Shown: positions 25,147 to 33,435 of the stretch, piece by piece
Position numbering within the stretch: position 1 is the first letter of the stretch
Layout: every line of letters begins with the position of its first letter
From: JANQQZ01 sp039187315
GTDB taxonomy: Bacteria; Planctomycetota; Phycisphaerae; Phycisphaerales; UBA1924
NCBI GenBank assembly: GCA_039187315.1
Contig: JBCCZQ010000010.1
Span: forward strand, 1-49,925
Direction: 5' to 3'
DNA length: 49,925 nt
The notes under the pieces: model-generated
The model's database searches: none
The model's input: the letters and a program-made list of their open reading frames with translations, nothing else
Told to the model about the DNA's origin: nothing
Position numbers and translations under genes: made by a program

Positions 25147-25851
25147 TTAGGGGAGCAATTGTTCGCGGAACTCGGCCGCTGGGAACCGCAGACCCGGGCT
25201 ATCGGTCGTCGCAAGCTCTCGGTGGAGCTTGACGCTCGAAGCGGGCAGCCCGAGCCGCTCCTGAAGCTCGCTCACGAGCCCAACGAGCCGCTGCATCTGC
25301 GCGGGCGTGAAATCCCTCCGCGAGCCGTCGCCGACGAGGCAGATGCCGATCGTGTTGCGGTTGTACCAGTCGCCTAGCTCGCCGCCGGTATGAGCGCCGT
25401 GGGATTGCTCGAGCCAGCGAGCACCGACATGGAGCTCACCGTTGCCGGCCCCGTTGCCGTTGCCGATCACGAAGTGATACCCGAGCCCGTTGAGGCCATG
25501 CTGGCGGTGCTCGGCGTCGATCGTGGTCGCGGAGCCGTGGGGCGAGCCGGAGTGATGGACGACGATGCCGTGCCAGCGTCCGGGCTCAACGGCGGAGTCG
25601 GTCTGGAAGATGGCCTCGAGGCTCTTGGGCCCGCTGGAGGCCACGAGCGCCGGAATACGCAGGACGGCCGCGTCGGGACGCGGCGCGCCGTCGAGCATCC
25701 AGAGCAGACCGCCGACGACGGTCATCGAGGCGATCAACGCGGTCCAGACCACTTGCGTCCGGGTCATACCGGGCTGGACGGCCTGGCGGCCGCGTCCTCG
25801 GGTGTTGTTCGGAGCGGCCTGACGCGTGCGAGCTGTGCCCATGCCATGCAT
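25147..25851 (-). CDS. N-acetylmuramoyl-L-alanine amidase-like (Amidase_2/PGRP fold)
   Basis: A 234-residue protein with a cytosolic Arg-rich N-terminus, one membrane anchor (about 34-52, VVWTALIASMTVVGGLLWML) and a periplasmic Amidase_2 domain. It has IVVHHSGSP (His99), NGLGYHFVIGNG with the catalytic-site Tyr, GAHTGG, NTIGICLVGD and VKLHRELATTDSPG (His210). The third zinc ligand, normally Cys or Asp just before PG, is Ser218. The domain would cleave the bond between MurNAc and L-Ala if metal binding survives. The ATG at 25851 has AAGGG upstream; longer frames are Cys/Arg-rich and look non-coding. Confidence 0.87.
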   Translation of the reverse strand: MHGMGTARTRQAAPNNTRGRGRQAVQPGMTRTQVVWTALIASMTVVGGLLWMLDGAPRPDAAVLRIPALVASSGPKSLEAIFQTDSAVEPGRWHGIVVHHSGSPHGSATTIDAEHRQHGLNGLGYHFVIGNGNGAGNGELHVGARWLEQSHGAHTGGELGDWYNRNTIGICLVGDGSRRDFTPAQMQRLVGLVSELQERLGLPASSVKLHRELATTDSPGLRFPAAEFREQLLP

Positions 25852-25978
25852 CCCTTCATGCTGATGCTCTGCTGAGCGACCGGCAGCTCCGCCCGGCCCC
25901 AATGTCCGACACGCGGGACATCGGATCAGTTCATCGATCGGCTTGCAAAAACGCGCCACGCCGAGAGATACCGCATGA

Positions 25979-26215
25979 TCACGGCGTCGAGAGCAGTCGG
26001 CCTCGCAGGTTCGGCACGCGCTTGCCGAACTCGTCTTGCCGATGCGTCGGCACGTCATCGCCTCGCACGCGATCGTATCGCGCGAACTGTGTGCGGTCCT
26101 GATCTTCACGGAACAGGAAGCGTTGACACCCCGCGCTGCCGACCACACCAGCGAGCACAACGACAACCGACAGCACACGACATGGTGTGGTTCGTGGCGA
26201 TGATCGTTCTGCCAT
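25979..26215 (-). CDS. Small lipoprotein of planctomycete type
   Basis: A 78-residue lipoprotein. The signal peptide VLSVVVVLAGVVGSAGC ends in a lipobox, and the mature protein starts CQRFLFREDQDRTQFARYDR and ends in LRGRLL. I associate the pattern of Cys, FLF-E-D, R-TQF--YDR and a C-terminal L-R-RL with a short conserved planctomycete lipoprotein of unknown function; this is recollection, not a search. The start ATG at 26215 is chosen because it gives a proper signal peptide. It sits between trmL and the amidase, on the same strand as both. Confidence 0.72.
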   Translation of the reverse strand: MAERSSPRTTPCRVLSVVVVLAGVVGSAGCQRFLFREDQDRTQFARYDRVRGDDVPTHRQDEFGKRVPNLRGRLLSTP

Positions 26216-26226
26216 GCGGAGGCGAC

Positions 26227-26739
26227 TCACAGCGAGCGCAGTGTAGCGGTTGATGGCAGCATGCCGTCGCTGTCGAGCGAAACATCCCCGCGCGCCACGC
26301 ACTGACGGATGCCCTCGTAGATCACTGCGCACACGACGGTCGCGACGTTCAGCGACCGCTCGTCGGGCAACATCGGCAGCCTGAGCACGCGGTCGGCGTG
26401 GGCGTCCATGATCGACGCGGGCAGACCAGCCGTCTCTTTACCGAACAGAAAGTGATCGCCGGGCCGGAGTGATGCCTGGAAATATGGCTGCCCTCGACGC
26501 CGGCTGAACAACCACAAACGGCCGGTCCCGACCGATCGCTCGTATGAGGCGACATCGGCGTGACGAGTCAGATCGAGCCTGGGCCAGTAGTCCAGGCCGG
26601 CCCGCCGGCACGCGCGCTCCGACAGATCGAAGCCGATCGGCTCGATCAGGTGCAGGGCGCAGCCGGTCGTCACGCACGTGCGACCGATGTTGCCCGTATT
26701 GTTCGGGATCTCGGGCTCGTGCAGGGCGACGTGAAACAT
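26227..26739 (-). CDS. trmL: tRNA (cytidine(34)-2'-O)-methyltransferase TrmL
   Basis: A 170-residue SPOUT methyltransferase, matching TrmL (YibK) in length. It starts MFHVALHEPEIPNNTGNIGR and has the trefoil-knot motifs FLFGKETAGLP and RSLNVATVVCAVIYE. TrmL methylates the wobble ribose of tRNA-Leu isoacceptors using SAM. The start is the ATG at 26739. It ends 11 bp before the small lipoprotein gene and begins 38 bp after the thioredoxin-fold gene, so the group is probably co-transcribed. Confidence 0.94.
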   Translation of the reverse strand: MFHVALHEPEIPNNTGNIGRTCVTTGCALHLIEPIGFDLSERACRRAGLDYWPRLDLTRHADVASYERSVGTGRLWLFSRRRGQPYFQASLRPGDHFLFGKETAGLPASIMDAHADRVLRLPMLPDERSLNVATVVCAVIYEGIRQCVARGDVSLDSDGMLPSTATLRSL

Positions 26740-26777
26740 GCGGACGGCGGGCCTCGGAGGGCGGCGATCAGCCTGGA

Positions 26778-28067
26778 TCACCGGCCTCGGATGTAGGCAT
26801 CCTCCGCTGCGCGGCGCGCCCTGACGCCCGGATCGACACGGAGCACCTGGTCCAGCGCCCGCTGGATGTCGGGCCACTCGGTCGAGTGCTCCGCACGCCG
26901 GACGATGCCGTCCGTGCTGAGCACGGCGACCGCGCCGATCAGAGCCTCGTTCCGACGGCTTCCTTGGCCTGCGACCTGTGGGATCGGCGAGTTCGCCTCC
27001 GAAGCGACCAGGTACTGCTCGAACTCCCGCGTACCCACGAGGCGTTCGATGGTGCTGACGTTCATCGCCAGATTGGCGGAGGGGTCGTCGTTCCGACGCG
27101 ACAGGCGGGAATTTGCCGGGGAGATCATGCCAACAACAACGACATCACGGGCGAGGCGCCGCTGAAGGTCGTCCATGCGGTACATCAGGCGGTCCATGCT
27201 GTCACGGTCGAGCGGGTGCCAGTTGTAGATCACGACGACCTTGCCGTCGATATCCGGCACACGGCCGCGGAACCATCCCTGGGCGGGGAACGATCTGACA
27301 TCGATGCGGACGGGGCCCTCCTCGCCCCTGCGTCGGCTGCGGCTGTCCGGCTCGGCCTGCTGCGGCCAGTTCGCCATGGCGTAGGCCTCGGCTGGCGGGG
27401 GCGCAAACGGGATCTTGGGCAGATTCGTGAGCGAGACGTCGCCGCCGATGGCGCTCGCGCGGCGGCGGTCGGCCTCGGCGCGGGCGGCGGCATCGGCGAG
27501 ACGGGCCTCCGCTCTGGCAGCGCTGTCCGCGTCCTCGGCCAGCACGATCTCGATCGCCCGCCGGATCGACTCGGTCGTGATATCCGCGAACCGGAGCTGA
27601 CCGGCACGATCGATCACATAGGCATCGGGGTCCTGGTCCATGCTGTACGCGGCGCGGATCGACCCGCCCTCGTCGCGCACCGTCGGGAACGTAATCTTCC
27701 GCCGCTCGATGAACTCGGCCGCCTCGTCCCAGCCTTCCTCGGCATGGACGCCGATCACGACCAGGCCGGGATTATCGTCCGCCAGCCGCTGCGCGAGCCG
27801 CATCACGGCATGCGATGGGCGGTACCACTCCGACCAAGAGACCAGCAGCACCGGCTTGCCGGAGATAGACGCGGCCGAGGGCGCAGTCCCGATCCAGCTT
27901 GAGGCGTCGAAGAGCTCAGACATCGGCGCTGCCTTGAGCGTCATCGCATCCAGCGCCACCTTCCGGGAGCCGCTTGCCTCACCGATGATGCCGTCGACAC
28001 TCTGCGCTGTGGCGGGCCCAGCAAGCGCTGCAAGGGTGATGGCGGACAGTGCTCGAACGGTTCGCAT
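26778..28067 (-). CDS. Secreted protein with two thioredoxin-like folds lacking CXXC
   Basis: A 429-residue exported protein; the signal peptide MRTVRALSAITLAALAGPAT precedes AQS. Residues about 60-190 follow the TlpA/redoxin pattern (GKPVLLVSWSEWYRPSHAVM, then VVIGVHAEEGWDEAAEFIE, DPDAYVIDRAGQL), but the CXXC site is replaced by WYRPSH. A second copy begins near residue 270 (GKVVVIYNWHPLDRDSM, then VVVVGMISPANS, AVAVLSTDGIV) and also lacks cysteines. Between them is an Ala/Arg/Asp-rich helix. Redox chemistry is unlikely; a chaperone or scaffold role is possible. AGGAG lies before the ATG. Confidence 0.83.
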   Translation of the reverse strand: MRTVRALSAITLAALAGPATAQSVDGIIGEASGSRKVALDAMTLKAAPMSELFDASSWIGTAPSAASISGKPVLLVSWSEWYRPSHAVMRLAQRLADDNPGLVVIGVHAEEGWDEAAEFIERRKITFPTVRDEGGSIRAAYSMDQDPDAYVIDRAGQLRFADITTESIRRAIEIVLAEDADSAARAEARLADAAARAEADRRRASAIGGDVSLTNLPKIPFAPPPAEAYAMANWPQQAEPDSRSRRRGEEGPVRIDVRSFPAQGWFRGRVPDIDGKVVVIYNWHPLDRDSMDRLMYRMDDLQRRLARDVVVVGMISPANSRLSRRNDDPSANLAMNVSTIERLVGTREFEQYLVASEANSPIPQVAGQGSRRNEALIGAVAVLSTDGIVRRAEHSTEWPDIQRALDQVLRVDPGVRARRAAEDAYIRGR

Positions 28068-28133
28068 GGCGGGGCTCCTGCGGACGGTGCCGGAAGCTGG
28101 CGGGATCGGGCGGCGCAGAAACCGCCGCTGACT

Positions 28134-28139
28134 ATTCTA
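28134..28139 (-). promoter_or_regulatory. Candidate -10 TAGAAT of the thioredoxin-fold gene
   Basis: TAGAAT on the minus strand matches five of six -10 consensus positions and lies 67 bp upstream of the ATG at 28067, which has a good AGGAG site. The -35 region at 17 bp (CCGAAT) is poor. Confidence 0.4.
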
Positions 28140-28188
28140 TGGACGCACCTCGCACCATTCGGGTTCCCCGCGGCCGGGGATCGGGCGT

Positions 28189-29043
28189 TCAACCCCCCGC
28201 GAGTGCGATTGCAGCGGCCGTGACCACGTTCAGGCTGTCCACGCCGGGCTGCATCGGGATCCGGACCCGGCGGTCGGCTCTGGTGAGAGCAGCCTCGCTC
28301 AGCCCGGGCCCCTCGGCCCCGACAAGCCACGCCGCCCGGGCAGGTCGGGCAGGCCGCTCCAACCGGCTGAGCGGTGTGGCGTTGGGATGCGTCGTCAGCG
28401 CAACGACGCTCCAGCCGCTGCCGCGGAGGTGATCCAGCGCCTCCGGCCAGGGCTCGCCCACGGTGAACGGCACGCGGAGCGCGTGGCCCATCGAGACACG
28501 GATCGCCTTGCGATAGAGCGGATCGCAGGACTCGGGATCGAGCAGGACCGCGGGCCGATCGGCCAGGGCGGCGGCGGCTCGGAAGAGCCCGCCGAGGTTG
28601 TCGTGGTTGGCGATGGCCTCGCACACGAGCAGCGTGCCAGCGCTCGATGTCAGCTCCTCAGCGGAGGGCAACGGCTCGCGGATGCCGCTGGCAACGATGC
28701 CCCGGTGGATCGGGAACCCGACGACCGCGTCCATCACGGCGCGGTCGGCCGTGAAGACCGCGGTGTCTTGCGTTCGCTCCGCGAGCCACGGGCCGTCGGT
28801 CTCCAGCCGGCTCTCGGCGATCAGGACCGACCTGGCACGGAATCGGCTCTCGGGGCTAAGGAGCAGGCGCACGACCTTCTCGCCCTCGGCGATGAACACG
28901 CCGTGCGGCGCACCGTCGAGCGGCCGGGGCAGGCGGTTCTCGCGGAGCTGGCGGTACTCGGCGATGCGAGGGTCGTCGGGCGACTCGACCGGGATGGGAG
29001 CGAAGGCGTGGGCCACGTCGGCCGATGGTACGGGGCGGGCCAA
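28189..29043 (-). CDS. SpoU/TrmH-family RNA 2'-O-methyltransferase
   Basis: A 284-residue SPOUT enzyme with an N-terminal substrate-binding domain (GVFIAEGEKVVRLLLSPESR) and the TrmH catalytic domain: IANHDNLGGLFRAAAAL, LVGAEGPGLSEAAL and DSLNVVTAAAIALA. The enzyme would methylate ribose 2'-OH in rRNA or tRNA; the exact nucleotide cannot be read from sequence. The first codon is TTG directly after an in-frame stop; a GTG at 29016 is a plausible alternative. It is divergent from uppP, with 55 bp between. Confidence 0.88.
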   Translation of the reverse strand: MARPVPSADVAHAFAPIPVESPDDPRIAEYRQLRENRLPRPLDGAPHGVFIAEGEKVVRLLLSPESRFRARSVLIAESRLETDGPWLAERTQDTAVFTADRAVMDAVVGFPIHRGIVASGIREPLPSAEELTSSAGTLLVCEAIANHDNLGGLFRAAAALADRPAVLLDPESCDPLYRKAIRVSMGHALRVPFTVGEPWPEALDHLRGSGWSVVALTTHPNATPLSRLERPARPARAAWLVGAEGPGLSEAALTRADRRVRIPMQPGVDSLNVVTAAAIALAGG

Positions 29044-29098
29044 TCATGCCCGACGGGCGATCGGTGTTGACGGCAGCAGGCGGGGAGCGCAGCGACGC

Positions 29099-30061
29099 AT
29101 GGAATGGTGGCAGGCGGCGATCCTGGGGCTGGTCGAGGGCATCACCGAGTACCTGCCGGTCTCGTCGACGGGGCACCTGATCATCGCCAGCGCACTGATG
29201 GGGCTGGACAAGCCGGAGGTGAAGTCCTCCGTGGACGCGTTCAACATCGTGATCCAGGGCGGGGCGATCCTGGCGGTGCTGGGCCTGTACCGCGACAGGG
29301 TCTTCCAGATGCTCCGCGGGCTTGTCGGCAAGAGCCCGGCGGGCCGACGGCTGCTGATCAGCCTGATCATCGCCTTCCTGCCCGCGGCGCTGCTGGGCGT
29401 CTGGCTGGACGACCTGATCGAACGGCACCTGTTCAGCACGGGGCCGGTGCTGGCGGCGCTGGCGCTCGGCGGGGTCTACATGATCGTGCTCGACCGCTGG
29501 CAGATCCGTCGGCACCGGGCGCACCCGGATGACGAGACCGACAGCCTCGCGGCAATGACGCCCAAGCAGGCGCTGATTATCGGCTTGATGCAATGCCTGG
29601 CAATGTGGCCCGGCACGAGCCGTTCGATGATGACCATCACGGGCGGCGTGCTCGTTGGGCTCAGGCCGAAACAAGCCGCAGAGTTCAGCTTCCTTCTCGG
29701 GCTGCCCACGCTCGGCGGCGCGTGCGTCTACAAGCTCGCCAAGAACATCAAAGAATCGGCCGACGCTGGCGTGCCGAACCTGTTCGAGGTCTTCGGGCCG
29801 GTTGCGTTCATCGTCGGCCTGGCCGTGGCGACGGTCAGCGCGGCGCTGGCGGTCAAGTGGCTTGTCGGTTTCCTGAACAGGCACGGGCTCGAGGTGTTCG
29901 GCTGGTACCGGATCGGCCTGGCGATCGCGCTGGGCGGCCTGATCGCGGGCGGGATCGTACAGATCGGCCCGGAGCCGGCGGCCGAGCTTGAGACCGGGAT
30001 CGCGTCCGGGATCGAGACAGGCGCCGAGACATCCTCGGCTCCCGTGGAGCCGACGCCATGA
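29099..30061 (+). CDS. uppP: Undecaprenyl-diphosphatase UppP (BacA)
   Basis: A 320-residue membrane enzyme that removes a phosphate from undecaprenyl diphosphate to recycle the lipid carrier for peptidoglycan and other glycans. Signatures are LVEGITEYLPVSSTGHLII with the catalytic Glu and Ser, and MWPGTSRSMMTITGG with the conserved Arg. About eight membrane segments are visible. A C-terminal tail of some 30 residues (Glu/Thr/Ala-rich) exceeds the usual 270-residue length. GGGGAG precedes the ATG at 29099. The stop overlaps the serA ATG by 4 bp. Confidence 0.96.
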   Translation: MEWWQAAILGLVEGITEYLPVSSTGHLIIASALMGLDKPEVKSSVDAFNIVIQGGAILAVLGLYRDRVFQMLRGLVGKSPAGRRLLISLIIAFLPAALLGVWLDDLIERHLFSTGPVLAALALGGVYMIVLDRWQIRRHRAHPDDETDSLAAMTPKQALIIGLMQCLAMWPGTSRSMMTITGGVLVGLRPKQAAEFSFLLGLPTLGGACVYKLAKNIKESADAGVPNLFEVFGPVAFIVGLAVATVSAALAVKWLVGFLNRHGLEVFGWYRIGLAIALGGLIAGGIVQIGPEPAAELETGIASGIETGAETSSAPVEPTP

Positions 30062-31305
30062 GCACCGAGACGACTTCGTTTCCCAAGGACCAGATCCGCG
30101 TGGTGCTGCTTGAAAAGGTGCACGCCCGCGCGGACGAGGTGTTCGCCGCGGCCGGGTACGCCGTGGAGCGGATCGACCGGGCGCTCTCGCCCGATGAGCT
30201 CATCGATGCGGCCGGTGATGCGCACGTCATCGGCGTGCGTTCGCGGACGGCCATCCCGCCGGAAGCGCTCGGACGCATGCCCCGGCTGCTTGCGGCGGGC
30301 TGCTTCTGCATCGGTACGGACCACGTCGCGCTCGACGCGGCCCGCACGCGGGGCACGCCGGTATTCAACAGCCCGTTCGGCAATACGCGTTCGGTCGCGG
30401 AGCTGACGATCGCCGAGTGCGTGGCGCTCTCGCGCCGGCTCGGCGACCGCTCGGCGCAGATGCACGCGGGCGAGTGGGTCAAGTCGGCCGCGGGCGCGAA
30501 GGAGGTCCGCGGCAAGACGCTCGGGATCGTCGGCTACGGGCACATCGGCTCGCAGGTATCGGTGCTGGCCGAGGCGATGGGCATGCGGGTGATGTTCTTC
30601 GATACCGCTTCGAAGCTGCCGCTGGGCAATGCGTCTCATGCGGATTCCCTGGTTGCGCTGCTCGAAGCTTCGGACATCGTCACGCTGCACGTGCCGGACA
30701 CGCCAGCGACGCAGGGGCTGATCGGCGCGGCCGAGATCGCACGCATGAAGCCAGGCGCGATGCTGATCAACAACGCGCGCGGGAGCGTGGTGGATATCCC
30801 GGCCCTCGCTGCGGCGCTCCGTGAACGCAGGCTCGCGGGCGCAGCGGCCGATGTCTTCCCGATCGAACCGGGCTCGCCGGCCGAGCCGTTCGAGAGCGAG
30901 CTGCGCGGTCTGGACAACGTGATCCTGACGCCGCACGTCGGCGGGAGCACGGAGGAAGCGCAGGCCACGATCGCCGATGATGTGGCGACAAAGCTGGTGC
31001 GGTTCCTCGACAACGGCTCGACAACCGGCGCCGTGAACGTGCCCGAGGTCGAGCTGCCCTCGCAGGCCGTCACCTCCGGCACCCGCCCGCACCGGATCCT
31101 GCACTTCCACCGCAACGTGCCGGGCGTCCTCAGCCGGCTGCACGGCTCGATCTCCGAGCTGGGTGTGAACGTGCTCGGCGAGTACCTCCAGACCGATCCG
31201 GAGCTGGGATACGTGGTGCTGGACGTCGACCCGCGCGGGGCGGAAGGCCTCGGACCGGCGCTCAAGAAGATCCCCGACACGGTCCGGCTGCGCGTGCTCT
31301 GGTAG
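30058..31305 (+). CDS. serA: D-3-phosphoglycerate dehydrogenase
   Basis: A 415-residue 2-hydroxyacid dehydrogenase catalysing the first step of serine synthesis. It has the NAD-binding GIVGYGHIGSQVSVLAEAMG, the catalytic Arg in INNARGSVVD, and the His in LTPHVGGSTEEAQ. The last 70 residues form an ACT domain (HRILHFHRNVPGVLSRLHGS), the serine-feedback site in the E. coli-type enzyme, and the length matches that short type. The ATGA overlap with uppP implies co-translation. It complements glyA in the window, together forming serine then glycine and one-carbon units. Confidence 0.95.
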   Translation: MSTETTSFPKDQIRVVLLEKVHARADEVFAAAGYAVERIDRALSPDELIDAAGDAHVIGVRSRTAIPPEALGRMPRLLAAGCFCIGTDHVALDAARTRGTPVFNSPFGNTRSVAELTIAECVALSRRLGDRSAQMHAGEWVKSAAGAKEVRGKTLGIVGYGHIGSQVSVLAEAMGMRVMFFDTASKLPLGNASHADSLVALLEASDIVTLHVPDTPATQGLIGAAEIARMKPGAMLINNARGSVVDIPALAAALRERRLAGAAADVFPIEPGSPAEPFESELRGLDNVILTPHVGGSTEEAQATIADDVATKLVRFLDNGSTTGAVNVPEVELPSQAVTSGTRPHRILHFHRNVPGVLSRLHGSISELGVNVLGEYLQTDPELGYVVLDVDPRGAEGLGPALKKIPDTVRLRVLW

Positions 31306-31334
31306 CCGCGCTTCAGACAGGCACCGGCATCGGC

Positions 31335-32369
31335 CTACGCCGCAACCTCGACGACGGTGCGCAGCTGCGCAGGGTCGGCAGCGGTTCTGAGGATGGCGAC
31401 ACCGTCATCGAGCCGCGCACGCGAAGTAATAAGCGGCGCGAGCTCGACCTCGTTGTTGGCGATCGCGGCCAGCCCGTCGGCGATGCGGCCGCGCCTCGCC
31501 CCGACGATACGGAGCTCCTTGGCGACAACCTCCCCCGCCGTGCGCGACAGGTCGAGCCCAGCGCCCGGCACTGGCACCGCTGGACCCGCTGCAACGAGCG
31601 TGCCCCGCGGCCGGAGCATGCCGATCGCGATCGAGGACGCGTCTTCGGGCGGCAGGCCCATCCCGTGCGTGGTGTCGTAGCCCGGATCGAAGCACGCGAC
31701 GACAACATCCTGGTCGGCTCGCATGCCTGCCTCGCGGATATCGCGGTGCCGGACCTGCCAGCGCTCGCAGAGCCCGAAACGCTCCGGCCGGGCGCCGAGC
31801 AGCCGGACCGAGGCGTTCCTTCGGGCCAATATCTGCGCGATCACCAGCGCACCGAGACCGTCGCCGATCACCGTGACGAAGGTCTTGCGCTCGATCGGGA
31901 CCATCCTCGCGACATGGACAGCGTCGGCGACCGGCTGGGCGAGCACCGCCGTATCGAGCTCAATGCCCTCAGGCACCGGGCAGAGGTTGCGGGCGGGCAC
32001 GGCGATGCGGTCGGCCATCCCGCCGTCGGTCCCTCCGAAGCCCAGCAGCCGCAGATGTCGGCAGTGGCTGGGGATGCCGGCGCGGCAGAGATCGCACGAG
32101 CCGCAGGCGACCTCGGGCGCGACAGCCACCAGCCCGCCGACCAGCTTCTGGCTCGGGGCGGATTCCACCCGGCCAACGATCTCATGCCCGAGCACGCCCG
32201 AGTGAGGCACGCGGCCGGACACGGCCGCCAGGTCCAGCCAGCCGAGACCCGAGCGCAGCACGCGGACGAGCGCATCGACCGCCGGACCGTCCGGATCGGA
32301 TGACATCGGTGGTTCGGGGCGGTCGGTGACCAGCCGCGGCCCGTGCTCGTCCAGGATCAGTGCGCGCAT
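31335..32369 (-). CDS. MDR-family zinc-type alcohol dehydrogenase-like protein
   Basis: A 344-residue medium-chain dehydrogenase/reductase starting MRALILDEHGPRLVTDRPEP. The structural zinc loop CGSCDLCRAGIPSHCR and GHEIVG with the catalytic-zinc His are present. The usual catalytic-zinc Cys (in GICGTD-type motifs) is missing: the position reads GLGWLDLA. The Rossmann motif VIGDGLGALVIAQILARR is intact. The substrate is unknown. GGGAAGGG precedes the ATG at 32369. It is convergent with serA, 29 bp apart. Confidence 0.87.
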   Translation of the reverse strand: MRALILDEHGPRLVTDRPEPPMSSDPDGPAVDALVRVLRSGLGWLDLAAVSGRVPHSGVLGHEIVGRVESAPSQKLVGGLVAVAPEVACGSCDLCRAGIPSHCRHLRLLGFGGTDGGMADRIAVPARNLCPVPEGIELDTAVLAQPVADAVHVARMVPIERKTFVTVIGDGLGALVIAQILARRNASVRLLGARPERFGLCERWQVRHRDIREAGMRADQDVVVACFDPGYDTTHGMGLPPEDASSIAIGMLRPRGTLVAAGPAVPVPGAGLDLSRTAGEVVAKELRIVGARRGRIADGLAAIANNEVELAPLITSRARLDDGVAILRTAADPAQLRTVVEVAA

Positions 32370-32503
32370 GCTGGCCCTTCCCACCCTCTCGCGTCGGGTG
32401 TATCGCCCGATCCGGGGCACGGCCGAAGCGGTTCGTGCAATCGGGAGAACACGCCTGCTGCCGCTGCGGGCTGTACCGATGGGGCAGGACGCGTGGCACC
32501 GGG

Positions 32504-33349
32504 TTATCGCTCTTCGCGGGGCAGACCGACGGGCTCGGCGCTCGGATCGATCGGCGGCTGCGGATAGAACGGGATGTACTCGACCAGGCGCCGGTCGCGC
32601 GTGTACACCGGGTAGCGATAGCGGGCCTGCTCAGAGAATGGTTCCTCGGCTGCGCGGATGAACTCGAGCCAGGCGAACGAATCGAACGGCAGATCCTGCC
32701 CGGTGAGCGTGATCAGCGCCACGCGTGCCTGGGTGTTGACGGTCAGCGAAGGATCCCTGAGCGCGAAGGCGAGCGCCTCGAGAACGCGCGGCTCGGGGTG
32801 CTGCCCGAGCGCGTGCGCACAGGCGGCTCGCACGCCTTTTTCCGTCTCGGTCGCGGGATCGAGCCGCTCGATGAGCGCCGTCACCGCGGCGGGCGTGTGG
32901 ATGCGCTGGAGCGCGCGGGCGGCTGACAGCCGCACAAGCACATCCTCATCCTCAAGCGCCGCGATCAGCAGCGGCGCGTGCGACGGGTCGCCGTGGTGAG
33001 CCAGCGCCCGGATCGCCGCGGCGCGCACGGCGGGGTCGGGGTCGGACGCATTGTCGGCGTACAACTCGAGGTAGACCGGCTCGCCCGCAAAGGGCGCCAC
33101 GGCCAGCAGCGAGGTCCCGCGGTATCGGCGGTCCGCGTTGTGCGGATCGATCGCCCATCGGGCGGCCTGCTCGGCCGAGGGACCGGTGAGCAGGGTCAGC
33201 AGGTCGCCTTCGGCAAGGGCCCGGCGGTCGTTGAAGTCATCGATGAGCGCACAGCCCGGAACAAAGAGCATGGCCGCAAGGCACCCCGCGGCCGCCGGCC
33301 TTGGCACACGCGGCCTGGGCTGCTTGAGCCGCCAAGTCCGCACCTCCAT
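32504..33349 (-). CDS. Lipoprotein with HEAT-like repeats
   Basis: About 281 residues. The start MEVRTWRLKQPRPRVPRPAA leads into a signal segment with lipobox FVPGC. From about residue 95 to 200 there are four or so HEAT/PBS-type repeats (DPDPAVRAAAIRALAHHGDP, EDVLVRLSAARALQRI, EKGVRAACAHALGQHPEPRV), which form a helical solenoid for protein contacts. The C-terminal part (YPVYTRDRRLVEYIPFYPQP) is Tyr/Pro-rich. Start choice: ATG at 33349 lies just downstream of a TATACT -10; an ATG at 33367 would coincide with the transcription start. The binding partner is unknown. Confidence 0.8.
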   Translation of the reverse strand: MEVRTWRLKQPRPRVPRPAAAGCLAAMLFVPGCALIDDFNDRRALAEGDLLTLLTGPSAEQAARWAIDPHNADRRYRGTSLLAVAPFAGEPVYLELYADNASDPDPAVRAAAIRALAHHGDPSHAPLLIAALEDEDVLVRLSAARALQRIHTPAAVTALIERLDPATETEKGVRAACAHALGQHPEPRVLEALAFALRDPSLTVNTQARVALITLTGQDLPFDSFAWLEFIRAAEEPFSEQARYRYPVYTRDRRLVEYIPFYPQPPIDPSAEPVGLPREER

Positions 33350-33373
33350 CCATGGTCCCAGGTGCATCGGGCG

Positions 33374-33379
33374 AGTATA
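33374..33379 (-). promoter_or_regulatory. Candidate -10 TATACT of the HEAT lipoprotein
   Basis: TATACT on the minus strand is followed by CGC. It lies about 25 bp before the ATG at 33349 in the 86-bp divergent spacer with the lipoprotein gene at 33436. The same TATACTCGC string lies upstream of the gene at 49088. Confidence 0.45.
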
Positions 33380-33435
33380 CAGCCCGCGTGGCGTGAGACG
33401 AACGATCAACCAACCCACCGGCATACGCTTGCGCC

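Noticed and set aside
28165..28178. Palindrome CCCCGCGGCCGGGG near the end of the TrmH-like gene
   Set aside because: Short stem without a T-run; common by chance at this GC content.
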